DNA of 64,000 bases from Vibrio litoralis DSM 17657 (GTDB taxonomy: Bacteria; Pseudomonadota; Gammaproteobacteria; Enterobacterales; Vibrionaceae): assembly GCF_000426765.1 (NCBI RefSeq), contig NZ_KE384566.1:434001-498000 (forward strand), written 5' to 3'. A program made the position numbers and the translations under genes. Below the pieces are notes generated by a model. It did no database searches, was not told where the DNA came from, and saw nothing but the letters and a program-made list of their open reading frames with translations. How positions within the stretch are numbered: position 1 is the first letter of the stretch; each line of letters opens with the position of its first letter. Shown one piece after another: positions 30,563 to 42,829 of the stretch.

Positions 30563-31669
30563 CGCCTGCTTTGCATCTATGTAGGGTAGGTCAAATCCCT
30601 CAGCGACTTCTTTAATGGTTAATTTACCATCAATAATATTTAGCCCTTTTAAAAAGCCCGCATCTTCCAACAAAGCTTGCCGATAGCCTTTGTTCGCCAG
30701 TTTTAGGATATAGGGTAGGGTGGCGTTATTAAGAGCAAAGGTTGAGGTTCTCGCAACGGCTCCGGGCATATTAGCGACACAATAATGAACGATATCATCA
30801 ACCACATAAGTCGGATCTGCGTGAGTGGTAGCATGAGAGGTTTCAAAGCAACCTCCTTGATCAATGGCAACATCGACGAGAGCAGATCCTGCTTTCATGG
30901 TTTTTAAATGTTGCTTATTGATGAGTTTTGGCGCTGCCGCTCCGGGAACTAATACTGCACCAATAATGAGGTCAGCTTCGGTAACGAGTTGGTCAAGAAG
31001 TTCTCGAGTCGAGTAGGCTACTTTTGCGGTGCCTTGAAACTCCTCATCCAATTTGCGAAGTGTGTCGATATTTTTATCTAAAATCGTCACATCAGCACGT
31101 AACCCTACCGCCATTCTTGCAGCGTTAGAACCGACTACGCCACCGCCAAGAATAAGCACTTTTGCTGGCATCACCCCTGGTACACCAGAAAGAAGTAAGC
31201 CACTGCCACCGTGGGATTTTTCCAATGTTTGCGCGCCGGCTTGAATAGACATTCGACCAGCAACTTCAGACATTGGCGCTAATAGTGGCAGACGACCCAT
31301 ATTATCTGTTACAGTCTCATAGGCGATACAGATGGCTTTGCTCTTTATTAGGTCTTCCGTTTGTGGAAAATCTGGTGCGAGGTGCAAATAAGTGAACAAT
31401 ATTTGTCCTGGCTTGAGCAAAGCTCGTTCAGTGGATTGAGGCTCTTTGACCTTAACAATCATATCTGCAGTAGAATAGAGCTCTTTTGCAGTGGGAAGAA
31501 TGGAAGCGCCTGCGGCGATGTAATCGTTGTCACTAAAGCCGATACCGGCTCCAGCCTGACTTTCGATAAACACTTGATGCCCGTGAGAGTATAGTTCTCT
31601 TACGCTAGCAGGGATCATGCCTACACGATATTCGTGGTTTTTGATTTCTTTTGGTACGCCAATTTTCAT
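30554..31669 (-). CDS. ald: Alanine dehydrogenase
   Basis: Ald interconverts alanine and pyruvate plus ammonia with NAD. The 371-residue protein has the family start MKIGVPKEIKNHEYRVG, the substrate residues in VKVKEPQ and TYLHLA, the Rossmann motif LGGGVVGSNAA, and the conserved VDVAIDQGGC. It is divergent from lrp. In many bacteria an Lrp-type regulator next to ald controls it, so the 154-base gap is likely to contain Lrp sites. Confidence 0.96.
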   Translation of the reverse strand: MKIGVPKEIKNHEYRVGMIPASVRELYSHGHQVFIESQAGAGIGFSDNDYIAAGASILPTAKELYSTADMIVKVKEPQSTERALLKPGQILFTYLHLAPDFPQTEDLIKSKAICIAYETVTDNMGRLPLLAPMSEVAGRMSIQAGAQTLEKSHGGSGLLLSGVPGVMPAKVLILGGGVVGSNAARMAVGLRADVTILDKNIDTLRKLDEEFQGTAKVAYSTRELLDQLVTEADLIIGAVLVPGAAAPKLINKQHLKTMKAGSALVDVAIDQGGCFETSHATTHADPTYVVDDIVHYCVANMPGAVARTSTFALNNATLPYILKLANKGYRQALLEDAGFLKGLNIIDGKLTIKEVAEGFDLPYIDAKQALE

Positions 31670-31823
31670 TCTGAACCCTCTTTTATTAGTGGTTGTTATG
31701 TCTGTCTAAAGGCTTATTCATTGGGCTAATGTAAAGTGTAGTTATGATTTAGTAATATTTGATTCTGAATATAAAGAGAATGTAGAATATATTTTTGCAG
31801 GGAAGTAATTAAGGTGAATATCA

Positions 31824-32318
31824 ATGACAGATAATTATAAAAAGCCATCAAAGGACTTAGACAGGATTGACCGTAATATTCTAAATGAATTACAGAAAGA
31901 TGGTCGAATTTCGAATGTAGAGCTTTCAAAGCGTGTGGGTTTATCGCCAACACCTTGTTTAGAACGTGTAAGGCGCCTTGAACGCCAAGGCTATATTACC
32001 GGTTATACCGCACTACTTAATCCACAGTATCTTGATGCATCACTTCTAGTGTTTGTTGAGATTACGTTAAACCGTGGTGCGCCTGATGTGTTTGAACAAT
32101 TCAATACCGCAGTACAAAAATTAGATGATATCCAAGAATGTCATTTAGTTTCTGGTGATTTCGATTACTTATTGAAAACCCGTGTATCAGATATGAGTGC
32201 TTACCGTAAGCTATTAGGTGACACTTTATTACGCCTTCCTGGTGTGAATGACACGCGTACCTACGTGGTAATGGAAGAAGTCAAACAATCAAATCAGTTA
32301 GTGATTCAAACTCGATAA
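31824..32318 (+). CDS. lrp: Leucine-responsive regulatory protein
   Basis: Lrp is a global regulator of amino acid metabolism. The 164-residue protein begins with the helix-turn-helix DLDRIDRNILNELQKDGRIS...RVGLSPTPCLERVRRLE and continues with the RAM effector domain (YVVMEEVKQ near the end). It matches E. coli Lrp at the same length. It lies upstream of ftsK, in the enterobacterial and Vibrio order lrp-ftsK-lolA-rarA-serS. Confidence 0.96.
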   Translation: MTDNYKKPSKDLDRIDRNILNELQKDGRISNVELSKRVGLSPTPCLERVRRLERQGYITGYTALLNPQYLDASLLVFVEITLNRGAPDVFEQFNTAVQKLDDIQECHLVSGDFDYLLKTRVSDMSAYRKLLGDTLLRLPGVNDTRTYVVMEEVKQSNQLVIQTR

Positions 32319-32544
32319 TCAAAATATGTCCAAATGGTGTCAGGATGCGTTCAAATCTTCCTTTTGACGCTGTTTGGGTATAGGTTTTTCCACCTATTTC
32401 GGTTATTGTTATCGAGTGTTGTCTACCGAGCGGCTTAGGCCGCTCGTCGTATTTTGGACCACCGAGTGAATTATCCTTATTTTCATACCTAACTTGCTAT
32501 TTTCAACAATGCAATAAGGTTTGACGTCATGTCTAAAATAAGAA

Positions 32545-32590
32545 TATACCCAAAGTAATTAGAGCTGCAGCTTCAAGTACGATGGGTACG
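32545..32590. repeat. ERIC-type remnant with fused ends
   Basis: The 46-bp palindrome begins TATACCCAAAGTAATTAGAG, then CTGCAG, and ends CTTCAAGTACGATGGGTAC. The left half matches the reverse complement of the right end of the 126-bp element at 50928-51053, and the right half matches its left end. The internal ~80 bases are missing. It sits 31 bases before the ftsK start. Confidence 0.7.
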
Positions 32591-32621
32591 CCCATTAAGC
32601 ACTCGGGAATAGGGGAACGTT

Positions 32622-35600
32622 TTGTTTACGTACAGCAAAAATATTTTCAAGCAAGGCAAGTCGAAAACCGTCACCATCATTAAAGCGAAAGAAACTAAGT
32701 CGAAACCTCGTCTTAATGGCTCACAACGTTTGAAAGAGTGTGGCTTGATCTTAGGCTTATTGATCGCCATTTTAATGATGGTGGCTCTTTTCTCATTTAA
32801 TCCAGCGGATCCATCGTGGTCGCAAACAGCATGGGGCGGTACTGTCCATAATGCTGGTGGTTATATCGGGGCTTGGCTTGCGGATACTCTATTCTTCAGC
32901 TTTGGCGTATTTGCCTACCCACTACCTTTTATTATCCTAGGCGCAAGCTGGGCATTCTTCCGTTCACGAGATGAAGGGGAGGGGATTGATTTCCTACTAT
33001 GGGGTACACGTCTACTTGGCCTAACTATCATGCTATTAACCAGCTGTGGCCTAGCAGATATTAATTTTGATGACATTTGGTACTTCTCATCGGGCGGTGT
33101 CGTCGGTGATGTTTTAACCTCTGTTGCCACTCCAGCATTGAATATTTTAGGGTCAACTTTAGTTTTCATGTTTTTGTGGGGCGCAGGTTTTACCTTATTA
33201 ACCGGCATTTCTTGGTTGAGTATTGTTGAACATTTAGGGCAAGCTGCTTTACGCTTAACTCAGCGTTTATTTAATCGCGCACGTCACTCAGAACCAACTA
33301 CATTATCAGCGAACCACTATCAACAAGCTGAATTAAGTCAGATGCATATTGAAGGCATTGATGATGATGCACTTTCTTTAAAAGCAGTGGATTTGCAGCA
33401 AGATGAAGAGTTCGACATCGTAGATGATGCGCAAACTGCTGAGCCAGCTGTTGATTTTGAACAAAAGAAAAAACCACGTTTTAATATTCACTTCCCACGT
33501 AAATCAGCCAAGAAAGCTCAGATTGAACCAAGTGCGCATGGTGAGCCTGCTCTAGATATTAGCGAAGAAGATCTTGATGATCCGTTATTCTCAGCGCCTT
33601 CAGCAACGACACCATCTGCAAAAGCCGCGCAAGTGAAATCTGTTCAAGCCTCAGAACCTGCAGTGAGCACGGAACAAGAGGTGAAAATTCAGCAGACAAT
33701 GAGTTCAGCATCTTTTGATATTGAAAATAATTCTGCGACAGAATCATCAAATCGTTATCAAAATCCAAATGCAACGATTGCAGAATTGGATCAGCGAGCG
33801 GTTTCTGAAAATGACTTTGTTGAGCAAGACAGTGACACTACTGCTTCAGTACAAGCGCCAACACAAGCTCCTAGCCAAACAGCTCAACAAGAAGCACCAT
33901 CGGTACCGATTGCTGCAGAGCAAAGCGCAGCTAAGCCAGAAAGCGCTATCGATGATATTACTTTAGAGGAAAATACCCCTTCATTAGGAAATCTTGATTC
34001 TGTTCTCGACGATGAACCTAATCAGCAAATTGAAGCTGAGTCTGTTCAAACTCATTCACAACAAGGGTCAGTTACTTCTATGCAGGGTTCGAGTTCGGCA
34101 AATAATGAAAACCTTGCTGCAACTACATCGAATATTTCTCAGCCACCAACTCAGAATAAAACAAACAATGCTCAACAAGAAAGCGTTCAGCAATCTGTCA
34201 TTTCAGCTGAAGAAGCGGCACAACAACCAATTCAAGCAGAACAAGATCAACCTGAAGATCAGGATGCCGCAGCGTTTCAAAATATGGTTACAGCAGCACA
34301 AGCTAGTGCTTTGGCATCACAAAATCCATTCTTAGTGCAACAAGATGTGAATTTACCGGTGCCAACATCACCAATGCCAACATTGGAATTGTTGTATCAC
34401 CCAGAAAAACGTGAAAGCCACATTGACCGTGATGCACTGGAAGAGATTGCACGCTTGGTTGAATCTAAGCTTGCCGATTATAAAATTGAAGCGCGTGTTG
34501 TTGATATTTTCCCCGGGCCAGTGATCACTCGTTTTGAGCTAGATTTAGCGCCAGGCGTGAAAGTAAGCCGAATTTCTGGCCTATCTATGGATCTTGCTCG
34601 TGCACTATCAGCAATGGCTGTAAGGGTAGTAGAAGTTATTCCTGGCAAGCCATATGTTGGTTTAGAACTACCGAATATGAGCCGTGAAACGGTTTATTTT
34701 TCAGATGTAGTGGGTACAGAAGCATTCCAAAACAATAAATCGCCAACAGCCGTAGTGTTGGGGCAAGATATTGCTGGTGAAGCGGTGATTGCGGATCTAG
34801 CTAAAATGCCTCATGTATTAGTGGCAGGTACCACCGGGTCTGGTAAATCGGTCGGCGTAAACGTGATGATCTTGAGTATTTTGTATAAAGCGACCCCAGA
34901 AGATGTGCGCTTTATTATGATCGACCCGAAAATGTTGGAATTATCGATTTATGAAGGTATTCCTCATTTATTATCGGAAGTCGTAACGGATATGAAAGAT
35001 GCCTCAAACGCGCTTCGTTGGTGTGTTGGGGAAATGGAGCGTCGTTATAAACTAATGTCAGCATTAGGCGTCCGTAACCTGAAAGGATACAACGAGAAGC
35101 TCAAAATGGCAGCTGATGCGGGTCACCCAATTCATGACCCATTATGGAAACCGGGTGATAGTATGGATGAAATGCCACCACGTTTAGAAAAATTGCCGTA
35201 CATTGTGGTGATCGTCGATGAATTTGCTGATCTGATTATGGTCGTGGGTAAAAAAGTGGAAGAGTTGATCGCCCGTTTAGCTCAAAAAGCGCGTGCGGCA
35301 GGTATCCACTTAGTATTGGCGACTCAGCGTCCATCGGTGGATGTGATTACCGGTCTGATTAAAGCCAATATTCCAACTCGTGTCGCGTTTACCGTATCAA
35401 CCAAAACTGATTCACGCACTATTTTGGATCAAGGCGGTGCCGAGTCACTGCTTGGTATGGGGGATATGCTATATCTACCACCAGGTTCAAATCACACCAC
35501 TCGTGTTCATGGTGCGTTTGCATCCGATGATGATGTGCATGCGGTAGTGAATGATTGGAAAGCACGTGGTAAGCCTGTTTATATTGATGAAATTGTTCAT

Positions 35601-35864
35601 GGCGAGGCAACTTCGGAAAGCTTACTACCAGGTGAGCAATTAGAAAGCGAAGAAGATGCTGATCCACTTTACGATCAAGTGGTTGAATTTGTAACCGAAT
35701 CTCGCCGAGGTTCAGTGTCGGGCGTTCAGCGTCGTTTTAAAATTGGTTACAACCGTGCCGCAAGAATTGTGGAACAACTTGAAGCTCAAGGTGTCGTAAG
35801 TGCACCGGGGCATAACGGAAACCGCGAAGTAATTGCTCCACCACCGATTAAGCAGTTTGATTAA
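32622..35864 (+). CDS. ftsK: DNA translocase FtsK
   Basis: FtsK couples chromosome segregation to division. The 1080-residue protein has four N-terminal membrane segments (about 45-215), a long glutamine-, alanine- and acid-rich linker (about 230-580), the motor with Walker [13 protein letters not shown] and Walker [12 protein letters not shown], and the C-terminal gamma winged helix ([19 protein letters not shown]). The listed start is TTG with AGGGGAA six to eight bases upstream. The exact start is uncertain because no ATG is well placed. The linker is normal for FtsK, though low in complexity. Confidence 0.96.
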   Translation: MFTYSKNIFKQGKSKTVTIIKAKETKSKPRLNGSQRLKECGLILGLLIAILMMVALFSFNPADPSWSQTAWGGTVHNAGGYIGAWLADTLFFSFGVFAYPLPFIILGASWAFFRSRDEGEGIDFLLWGTRLLGLTIMLLTSCGLADINFDDIWYFSSGGVVGDVLTSVATPALNILGSTLVFMFLWGAGFTLLTGISWLSIVEHLGQAALRLTQRLFNRARHSEPTTLSANHYQQAELSQMHIEGIDDDALSLKAVDLQQDEEFDIVDDAQTAEPAVDFEQKKKPRFNIHFPRKSAKKAQIEPSAHGEPALDISEEDLDDPLFSAPSATTPSAKAAQVKSVQASEPAVSTEQEVKIQQTMSSASFDIENNSATESSNRYQNPNATIAELDQRAVSENDFVEQDSDTTASVQAPTQAPSQTAQQEAPSVPIAAEQSAAKPESAIDDITLEENTPSLGNLDSVLDDEPNQQIEAESVQTHSQQGSVTSMQGSSSANNENLAATTSNISQPPTQNKTNNAQQESVQQSVISAEEAAQQPIQAEQDQPEDQDAAAFQNMVTAAQASALASQNPFLVQQDVNLPVPTSPMPTLELLYHPEKRESHIDRDALEEIARLVESKLADYKIEARVVDIFPGPVITRFELDLAPGVKVSRISGLSMDLARALSAMAVRVVEVIPGKPYVGLELPNMSRETVYFSDVVGTEAFQNNKSPTAVVLGQDIAGEAVIADLAKMPHVLVAGTTGSGKSVGVNVMILSILYKATPEDVRFIMIDPKMLELSIYEGIPHLLSEVVTDMKDASNALRWCVGEMERRYKLMSALGVRNLKGYNEKLKMAADAGHPIHDPLWKPGDSMDEMPPRLEKLPYIVVIVDEFADLIMVVGKKVEELIARLAQKARAAGIHLVLATQRPSVDVITGLIKANIPTRVAFTVSTKTDSRTILDQGGAESLLGMGDMLYLPPGSNHTTRVHGAFASDDDVHAVVNDWKARGKPVYIDEIVHGEATSESLLPGEQLESEEDADPLYDQVVEFVTESRRGSVSGVQRRFKIGYNRAARIVEQLEAQGVVSAPGHNGNREVIAPPPIKQFD

Positions 35865-35932
35865 CGGCTCGATCAACGATGATTGAAAATACAAAAATTG
35901 CGATATCAGGTTTTATAATGTCGAGGATGGAT

Positions 35933-36532
35933 ATGAGAAATTGGTTACTAGTATTATTGCTGGCAAGCACCAGTGTTTGGGCGGAACCGAAAGATGAATT
36001 GAATGCTCGATTGAGTAAAAATGATGGCTTTAGTGCTGACTTCACCCAAAAAGTTACCAGCCCAGAAGGCGAAGTACTGCTTGATGGTGAAGGGAGTGCA
36101 GATATATCTCGTCCAAGTTTATTTCGTTGGAAAACATCCGCGCCAGATGAAACTCTGCTTGTGTCTGATGGTAAAAATGTTTGGTACTACAGCCCATTTG
36201 TCGAGCAAGTGACGATTTTGAGTCAAGAACAAGCTACCGCTCAAACGCCGTTTGTTTTGCTAACTCGTAATCGTGCTAGTGATTGGGCAAATTATGATGT
36301 GACTCAATCGAATGATACTTTCACTTTGAAACCTACGGCAGCAGATAGCTCGGTTGGTACATTCCAAATCAAAATCAATGCTAAGGGTGTCGTTCAGCAA
36401 TTTAATGTGATTGAACAAGATGGCCAGAAAAGCCAGTTTGAGTTTACCCATTTCTCAATGAAAAAACCGGATGCTGCAATCTTTAGCTTTAGTGTTCCTA
36501 AAGGTGTTGAGGTTGATGACCAGCGTCAATAA
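35933..36532 (+). CDS. lolA: Outer-membrane lipoprotein carrier LolA
   Basis: LolA shuttles lipoproteins through the periplasm from LolCDE to LolB. From the ATG at 35933 it has a clear signal peptide ([17 protein letters not shown], cut before EPKDE) and about 182 mature residues with the typical FSADFTQKV start and RPSLFRW motif. GAGG lies six bases upstream of this ATG. ATGs further upstream would give a long non-signal leader. It lies between ftsK and rarA. Confidence 0.95.
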   Translation: MRNWLLVLLLASTSVWAEPKDELNARLSKNDGFSADFTQKVTSPEGEVLLDGEGSADISRPSLFRWKTSAPDETLLVSDGKNVWYYSPFVEQVTILSQEQATAQTPFVLLTRNRASDWANYDVTQSNDTFTLKPTAADSSVGTFQIKINAKGVVQQFNVIEQDGQKSQFEFTHFSMKKPDAAIFSFSVPKGVEVDDQRQ

Positions 36533-36546
36533 TCAGGTAAACTTTA

Positions 36547-37896
36547 ATGAATAATTTTAGTTTAGATTTTTCAGCTGATGAAGACTTTCGCCCACTGGCC
36601 GCTCGTATGCGGCCAGTGTCGATTGATCACTACTGTGGTCAGCAGCATATTCTAGGCCCTAATAAGCCATTACGTAGGGCGTTAGAGGCGGGTCATTTGC
36701 ATTCAATGATCTTGTGGGGGCCTCCTGGTACCGGCAAAACCACACTTGCAGAAGTGGCGGCCAATTACGCCAATGCGGAAGTAGAACGAATTTCTGCTGT
36801 AACGTCTGGGGTAAAAGATATCCGTCTGGCTATTGAAAAGGCGCGAGAGCATAAATTATCTGGCCGTAAAACCGTTTTGTTTGTTGATGAGGTGCATCGC
36901 TTTAACAAAAGCCAACAAGATGCTTTTTTGCCGCATATCGAAGATGGCACTGTGACCTTTATTGGCGCAACCACTGAAAATCCTTCTTTTGAATTAAATA
37001 ATGCACTGTTATCTCGTGCTCGCGTGTATAAGCTTACCTCTCTCGATCATGCTGATATTATGGCTGTGCTTAAGCAAGCGATCGAAGATCCGGAGCGCGG
37101 TTTAGGCAAAATTGCTGCGACATTTGAAGATGAAGTACTTGAGAGGTTAGTTGATTTAGTCAATGGCGATGCTCGCATGTCGCTCAACTACCTTGAACTA
37201 CTGTACGATTTAGCTGATGAAAACGCGCAAAATCAAAAAGTCATTACCTTAGCTTTATTAGCGGAAGTAGCGGGTGAGAAAGTTGCCCGTTTCGATAATA
37301 AAGGCGACATGTGGTACGACTTAATTTCAGCGGTACATAAATCGATTCGCGGTTCTAATCCCGATGCGGCGCTCTATTGGGCGGCGCGTATGATGGCGGC
37401 GGGTTGCGATCCTTTATATATTGTCAGACGCTTATTAGCGATTGCGTCTGAAGATATTGGTAATGCCGATCCTAGAGCAATGCAAGTCGCGATTTCTGCT
37501 TGGGACTGCTTCACTCGAATTGGTCCAGCTGAAGGCGAAAGAGCAATTGCTCAAGCGATTGTGTATTTAGCTTGTGCGCCAAAAAGTAATGCAGTTTATA
37601 CAGCTTGGAAGCAAGCGCTTGCAGATGCTCATAATCAACCAGAGTTTGATGTGCCACTGCATCTGCGTAACGCTCCTACCAATTTAATGAAAGATATGGG
37701 CTATGGACAAGAATACCGTTACGCTCACGATGAGCCCGGTGCTTACGCCGCAGGTGAGAATTATTTCCCTGAAGAAATGGCCGACACTCGTTACTATTTT
37801 CCGACAAATCGTGGCTTAGAAGGAAAAATTAACGATAAGCTAGAGTATTTGGCTGAATTAGATGCAAAAAGCCAACAAAAGCGCTATCAAAAATAG
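36547..37896 (+). CDS. rarA: Replication-associated recombination protein A
   Basis: RarA (MgsA) is an AAA+ ATPase that works at stalled replication forks. The 449-residue protein has Walker [10 protein letters not shown] at 58-66, Walker [17 protein letters not shown], sensor [12 protein letters not shown], and the C-terminal tetramerisation domain ([14 protein letters not shown]). It starts 14 bases after the lolA stop. Confidence 0.96.
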   Translation: MNNFSLDFSADEDFRPLAARMRPVSIDHYCGQQHILGPNKPLRRALEAGHLHSMILWGPPGTGKTTLAEVAANYANAEVERISAVTSGVKDIRLAIEKAREHKLSGRKTVLFVDEVHRFNKSQQDAFLPHIEDGTVTFIGATTENPSFELNNALLSRARVYKLTSLDHADIMAVLKQAIEDPERGLGKIAATFEDEVLERLVDLVNGDARMSLNYLELLYDLADENAQNQKVITLALLAEVAGEKVARFDNKGDMWYDLISAVHKSIRGSNPDAALYWAARMMAAGCDPLYIVRRLLAIASEDIGNADPRAMQVAISAWDCFTRIGPAEGERAIAQAIVYLACAPKSNAVYTAWKQALADAHNQPEFDVPLHLRNAPTNLMKDMGYGQEYRYAHDEPGAYAAGENYFPEEMADTRYYFPTNRGLEGKINDKLEYLAELDAKSQQKRYQK

Positions 37897-37962
37897 TGCT
37901 TTTTGGGTATCTTTTTAACCTAGTGCCTAGTTTATTTTAGATAATGGCGTTAGACACTATAA

Positions 37963-39333
<1,371 letters not shown>

Positions 39334-39351
39334 GACTTTGTTGTTGGTATA

Positions 39352-39384
39352 AAAAAACCGAAGCAGATGCTTCGGTTTTTTTTT
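39352..39384 (+). terminator. Terminator after serS
   Basis: AAAAACCGAAGCA and TGCTTCGGTTTTT pair tightly around a short loop, ending in nine T residues. Confidence 0.93.
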
Positions 39385-39405
39385 ATATTTAAAGTTTGGT
39401 GATAT

Positions 39406-39573
39406 TAATACCAATCGTACTAATTATCTGATCATTTTTGCTTGCTAAAAGTCTCGATAACTTCGTTGGAAATTTTGATTGTAGAATAACTACTTATCGA
39501 AAATTTTCGCCTTGTTCTCAAGCCTTTTTTCTACGCAATTTCTGACCATCTAATTAGTGTGATTGGTATAATT
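39406..39573. repeat. MITE-like dispersed repeat with terminal inverted repeats
   Basis: The left end reads ATACCAATCGTACTAATTAT and the right end, read on the other strand, ATACCAATCACACTAATTAG. That gives inverted ends of about 28 bp, continuing CTGATCA and ATGGTCA. The body of about 110 bases holds a further imperfect inverted repeat (AATTTTGATTGTAGAATAAC and TATCGAAAATTTTCG). No coding capacity. The shape is that of a non-autonomous element. I recall similar sequences between genes in Vibrionaceae and relatives. Confidence 0.75.
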
Positions 39574-39579
39574 TCGTGA

Positions 39580-40176
39580 TTATTTTTCTGCTTTGGCAGA
39601 TTTATCACCGTCTTCAGCGGTTGCCTTTTCTAGTTTGACACGTGGTTGTACATATTTATGCGATACATCTACTAAGGCGACATTGTCAATAAAGGTACGA
39701 CCTAACAATACTGGGTATTGAAGATGAGTACGGTCAGTTAAAGTAAAGTCTGTTTTGGTTTTGTGATCGCCAATTTGAATTTCTAATTTAACAACTGGTC
39801 GAGATGACGATGGCTCTTCTGATGTCGATTGTATCACTTCGACCCAACGAGTGACTGGGTAGGTCATGGTTTTACTTTCCCATTTCTTATGAGCAAGTTT
39901 GAAGTCAACAAAGCTTTTGCCATCTTTTTTGTAGGTCTTGATATCAATAGCACTAATCGATGATGATGTCGCACCGGTATCAACACGAGCCAACACATTA
40001 CGATTAAGTGGCTTGATATAAATCCATTCTTTTTCACCTAAGATCAAGTTACCGTTTGAGGTGTGAGTTTCAACGTTAACTTCTTTTGGTGTCACTTGAC
40101 TGACAGGTTGCGCTTTTTCTGCTGCTACTGTTGAAAAAGAGCAAGAGAATAAAGCAATAAGTAACCATTTAAACAT
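39580..40176 (-). CDS. Exported retropepsin-like protein (RimK/ATP-dependent zinc protease family)
   Basis: The 198-residue protein has a signal peptide (hydrophobic 4-15, cut near VAA-EKA) and a domain with the aspartic-protease-like motif ARVDTGATSSSI (about 63-74) and the partner YPVLLGRTFI. This matches the PF05618 family, often labelled ATP-dependent zinc protease, though the fold resembles retropepsin. The C-terminal tail is charged. The signal peptide places it in the periplasm. Function unknown in most species. Confidence 0.82.
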   Translation of the reverse strand: MFKWLLIALFSCSFSTVAAEKAQPVSQVTPKEVNVETHTSNGNLILGEKEWIYIKPLNRNVLARVDTGATSSSISAIDIKTYKKDGKSFVDFKLAHKKWESKTMTYPVTRWVEVIQSTSEEPSSSRPVVKLEIQIGDHKTKTDFTLTDRTHLQYPVLLGRTFIDNVALVDVSHKYVQPRVKLEKATAEDGDKSAKAEK

Positions 40177-40309
40177 ATTAAGCAGACCTTAAATTCATTG
40201 GGCAAAATCTTTAGGTTAATATTAACACAAACTCTTGATGTTACAGAATAAGCAAAGTACGCATTTTGCTTGTTACTTACAATTGTTATCACTTTGCTAG
40301 CTCTGCCTT

Positions 40310-41662
40310 TTAAGCATACTGAAAGCAGTCATCGTTATTGAGAGCTAATGCTATTGTTTTAACTAAGTGAGTGATTTGCTCCGGTGTGGCAATAAAAGGT
40401 GGCATAACGTAAATCAATTGTCCAAATGGCCGTATCCAGACACCATTTTCAATAAATAGCTGCTGAATATTTTCCATATTGACTAACTGGTGAGTCTCTA
40501 CCACGCCGATGGCACCGAGCCAGCGCACTGATTTGACTCGTTGGTGGTTTTCAAGCTCGGGTAGTGTGCTTTCAAAAATCGATTCTATCGTTGCCACCTG
40601 ATGTTGCCACTGACCTTGCTTAATAATATCTAAACTGGCGCTGGCAACCGCGCAAGCTAAAGGGTTCCCCATAAAGGTTGGCCCATGCATAAAACAACCA
40701 GATTCTCCGCTGCAGATAGTATCGGCAATAGTTTGGCTCGTCAGGGTGGCTGAAAGTGTCATATAACCACCGGTTAACGCCTTACCCAAGCATAATATAT
40801 CCGGTTCAATGCCCGCATGTTCAAACGCAAAGAGCTTGCCAGTACGACCAAACCCAGTAGCAATTTCATCTAAAATTAATAGTAGTTCATATTGGTCACA
40901 TAGCTGACGCACTTCTTTTAAAAACTCAGGATGGTAAATCCGCATCCCACCGGCACCTTGTACGATTGGCTCTAAGATCACAGCCGCAATTTCTTGATGA
41001 TGCGTGGTGATCTTATCTTTAAAGTCGGTAATGTCTTGCGGATCATAAGCAGGCCATTGTCCCTGATGAATTTGATAACAACTCGGTGACTTGGCAAAGA
41101 TATGTTCTGGCAAAAAGCCTTTATACATTTTGTGCATCGAATTATCGGGATCAGTCACCGACATGGCGGCAAAGGTATCACCATGATAACCGTGTGAAAG
41201 GGTTAAAAATTTAGCACGTTTAGGTGATTCTGGCTTTTCAGTTTGCTTAGTGTGCCAGTACTGCAAAGCCATTTTTAGCGCGACTTCGACCGATACCGAA
41301 CCCGAGTCGGCAAGAAATACTTGCTGTAGATTTTCTGGTGTTAACTCCAAAAGGCTCTTGCACAGCGAAATGGCAGGACGATGGGTTAAACCTCCAAACA
41401 TCACATGTGACATGTCGTCTATTTGGTTATGGGCCGCTTGATTGAGTTGCGGATGATTATAACCATGAATTGCTGACCACCATGAAGACATACCATCAAT
41501 CAGCGTTTCGCCACTTTCTAATTCAATATGCACACCATGGGCTCTACTTACCGGATAACACTTTAGCGGAGCAAGCGTCGAAGTGTAGGGGTGCCAGATA
41601 TGCTGACGGTCAAATTCTAGATCGCAGTTTTCCATAGCATGATTGTTTGTTATTAAACTCAT
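40310..41662 (-). CDS. bioA: Adenosylmethionine-8-amino-7-oxononanoate aminotransferase
   Basis: BioA makes 7,8-diaminopelargonate using SAM as amino donor. The 450-residue class III aminotransferase has HPYTSTLAP near the start, DSGSVSVEVALK, DEIATGFGRTGK and the PLP lysine Lys294 in LGKALTGGYMT. The ATG at 41662 has AAGG six bases upstream and lies inside the BirA operator, divergent from bioB. Confidence 0.96.
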   Translation of the reverse strand: MSLITNNHAMENCDLEFDRQHIWHPYTSTLAPLKCYPVSRAHGVHIELESGETLIDGMSSWWSAIHGYNHPQLNQAAHNQIDDMSHVMFGGLTHRPAISLCKSLLELTPENLQQVFLADSGSVSVEVALKMALQYWHTKQTEKPESPKRAKFLTLSHGYHGDTFAAMSVTDPDNSMHKMYKGFLPEHIFAKSPSCYQIHQGQWPAYDPQDITDFKDKITTHHQEIAAVILEPIVQGAGGMRIYHPEFLKEVRQLCDQYELLLILDEIATGFGRTGKLFAFEHAGIEPDILCLGKALTGGYMTLSATLTSQTIADTICSGESGCFMHGPTFMGNPLACAVASASLDIIKQGQWQHQVATIESIFESTLPELENHQRVKSVRWLGAIGVVETHQLVNMENIQQLFIENGVWIRPFGQLIYVMPPFIATPEQITHLVKTIALALNNDDCFQYA

Positions 41663-41693
41663 TGTAAACCTTGTTATATTTATTTGGTTGACA
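41662..41693. promoter_or_regulatory. BirA operator of the bio cluster
   Basis: TTGTAAACC (41662-41670) and GGTTGACA (41686-41693) are separated by 15 bases. This matches the BirA operator TTGTAAACC-N15/16-GGTTTACA with one mismatch. It overlaps the bioA start and the TTGACA (41688-41693) that could serve as -35 for bioB, with TAGACT 16 bases downstream. Biotin-loaded BirA should therefore repress both directions. Confidence 0.88.
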
Positions 41694-41771
41694 TGCTATC
41701 TTGCATGATTAGACTAGCCAAGTTTTTGACATAAGATTTTTACATTAATGCTTTTTAGATAAGGAAGAATT

Positions 41772-42824
41772 GTGGAGATAAGGCATAACTGGACTGTGCA
41801 GCAAGTGCATGAATTACTTGATAAACCATTTATGGATTTGTTGTTTGAAGCGCAGCTGGTACATCGAAAATTTCAACAAGCGAACCATGTTCAAGTTAGC
41901 ACATTACTTTCAATTAAAACTGGAGCTTGCCCTGAAGATTGCAAGTATTGTCCACAAAGTGCCCATTATCGAACCGATGTAGAAAAAGAGCGCTTAATGG
42001 AAGTTGAGCGAGTTTTAGATGCTGCTCAAAAAGCAAAAAATTCAGGTTCCACAAGATTTTGTATGGGAGCCGCTTGGAAAAATCCTAAAGAGCGTGATAT
42101 GCCGTATTTGATGGAAATGATCAAAGGGGTCAAGGAGATGGGGTTAGAAACCTGTATGACACTAGGTATGTTAACGCCGGATCAAGCGCAAGATTTATCA
42201 AATGCAGGGCTTGATTACTACAACCATAATCTTGATACCTCGCCAGAATTTTACGGCAATATTATTACTACTCGAACCTACCAAGACCGTCTCGATACTC
42301 TTTCTCATGTCAGGGATTCAGGAATGAAAATATGTTCAGGCGGCATAATTGGTATGGGAGAAAGTGTCAGCGACCGCGCTGGTTTATTGGTTGAGTTAGC
42401 GAATTTACCCACTCACCCGGAAAGTGTGCCAATCAATATGCTGGTGAAAGTAAAAGGCACGCCAATGGAAAATGTGGATGATGTCGAACCATTCGACTTT
42501 ATCCGTTTAATTGCCATTGCGCGAATCATGATGCCACATTCTGCGGTACGTCTATCGGCAGGACGCGAAAACATGAATGAGCAAATGCAGGCGTTGTGTT
42601 TTATGGCTGGAGCAAATTCTATTTTCTACGGCTGCAAATTACTAACTACACCAAACCCAGAAGAAGACACTGATCTGCAACTGTTTAAAAAGTTAGGTAT
42701 TAATCGTTCAGAAGTGCACCAGAAACCGGATGAAGTACAAGAAAGTGATTTAATTGAGCAAGTTATCGAGCGTGTTGTTATTCGACCAACCAAAGATGAC
42801 TTGTTCTATGAAGCCCAGAGCTAG
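41772..42824 (+). CDS. bioB: Biotin synthase
   Basis: BioB is a radical-SAM enzyme that inserts sulfur into dethiobiotin. The 350-residue protein has the cluster motif with Cys53, Cys57 and Cys60 ([12 protein letters not shown]) and the conserved [21 protein letters not shown] and RLSAGRE segments. The start is GTG, with AAGGAAG just upstream, and gives the family N-terminus. The first gene of the bioBFCD operon. Confidence 0.98.
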   Translation: MEIRHNWTVQQVHELLDKPFMDLLFEAQLVHRKFQQANHVQVSTLLSIKTGACPEDCKYCPQSAHYRTDVEKERLMEVERVLDAAQKAKNSGSTRFCMGAAWKNPKERDMPYLMEMIKGVKEMGLETCMTLGMLTPDQAQDLSNAGLDYYNHNLDTSPEFYGNIITTRTYQDRLDTLSHVRDSGMKICSGGIIGMGESVSDRAGLLVELANLPTHPESVPINMLVKVKGTPMENVDDVEPFDFIRLIAIARIMMPHSAVRLSAGRENMNEQMQALCFMAGANSIFYGCKLLTTPNPEEDTDLQLFKKLGINRSEVHQKPDEVQESDLIEQVIERVVIRPTKDDLFYEAQS

Positions 42825-42829
42825 TTGCC

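Noticed and set aside
32426..32460. Terminator after lrp (CGAGCGGC...GCCGCTCG)
   Set aside because: The stem is good, but the following sequence lacks a T-run. It could still be a hairpin of another kind.
33715..34335. Two alternative-frame ORFs inside ftsK
   Set aside because: They arise from the repetitive Gln/Ala-rich linker codons of FtsK and have no ribosome sites.
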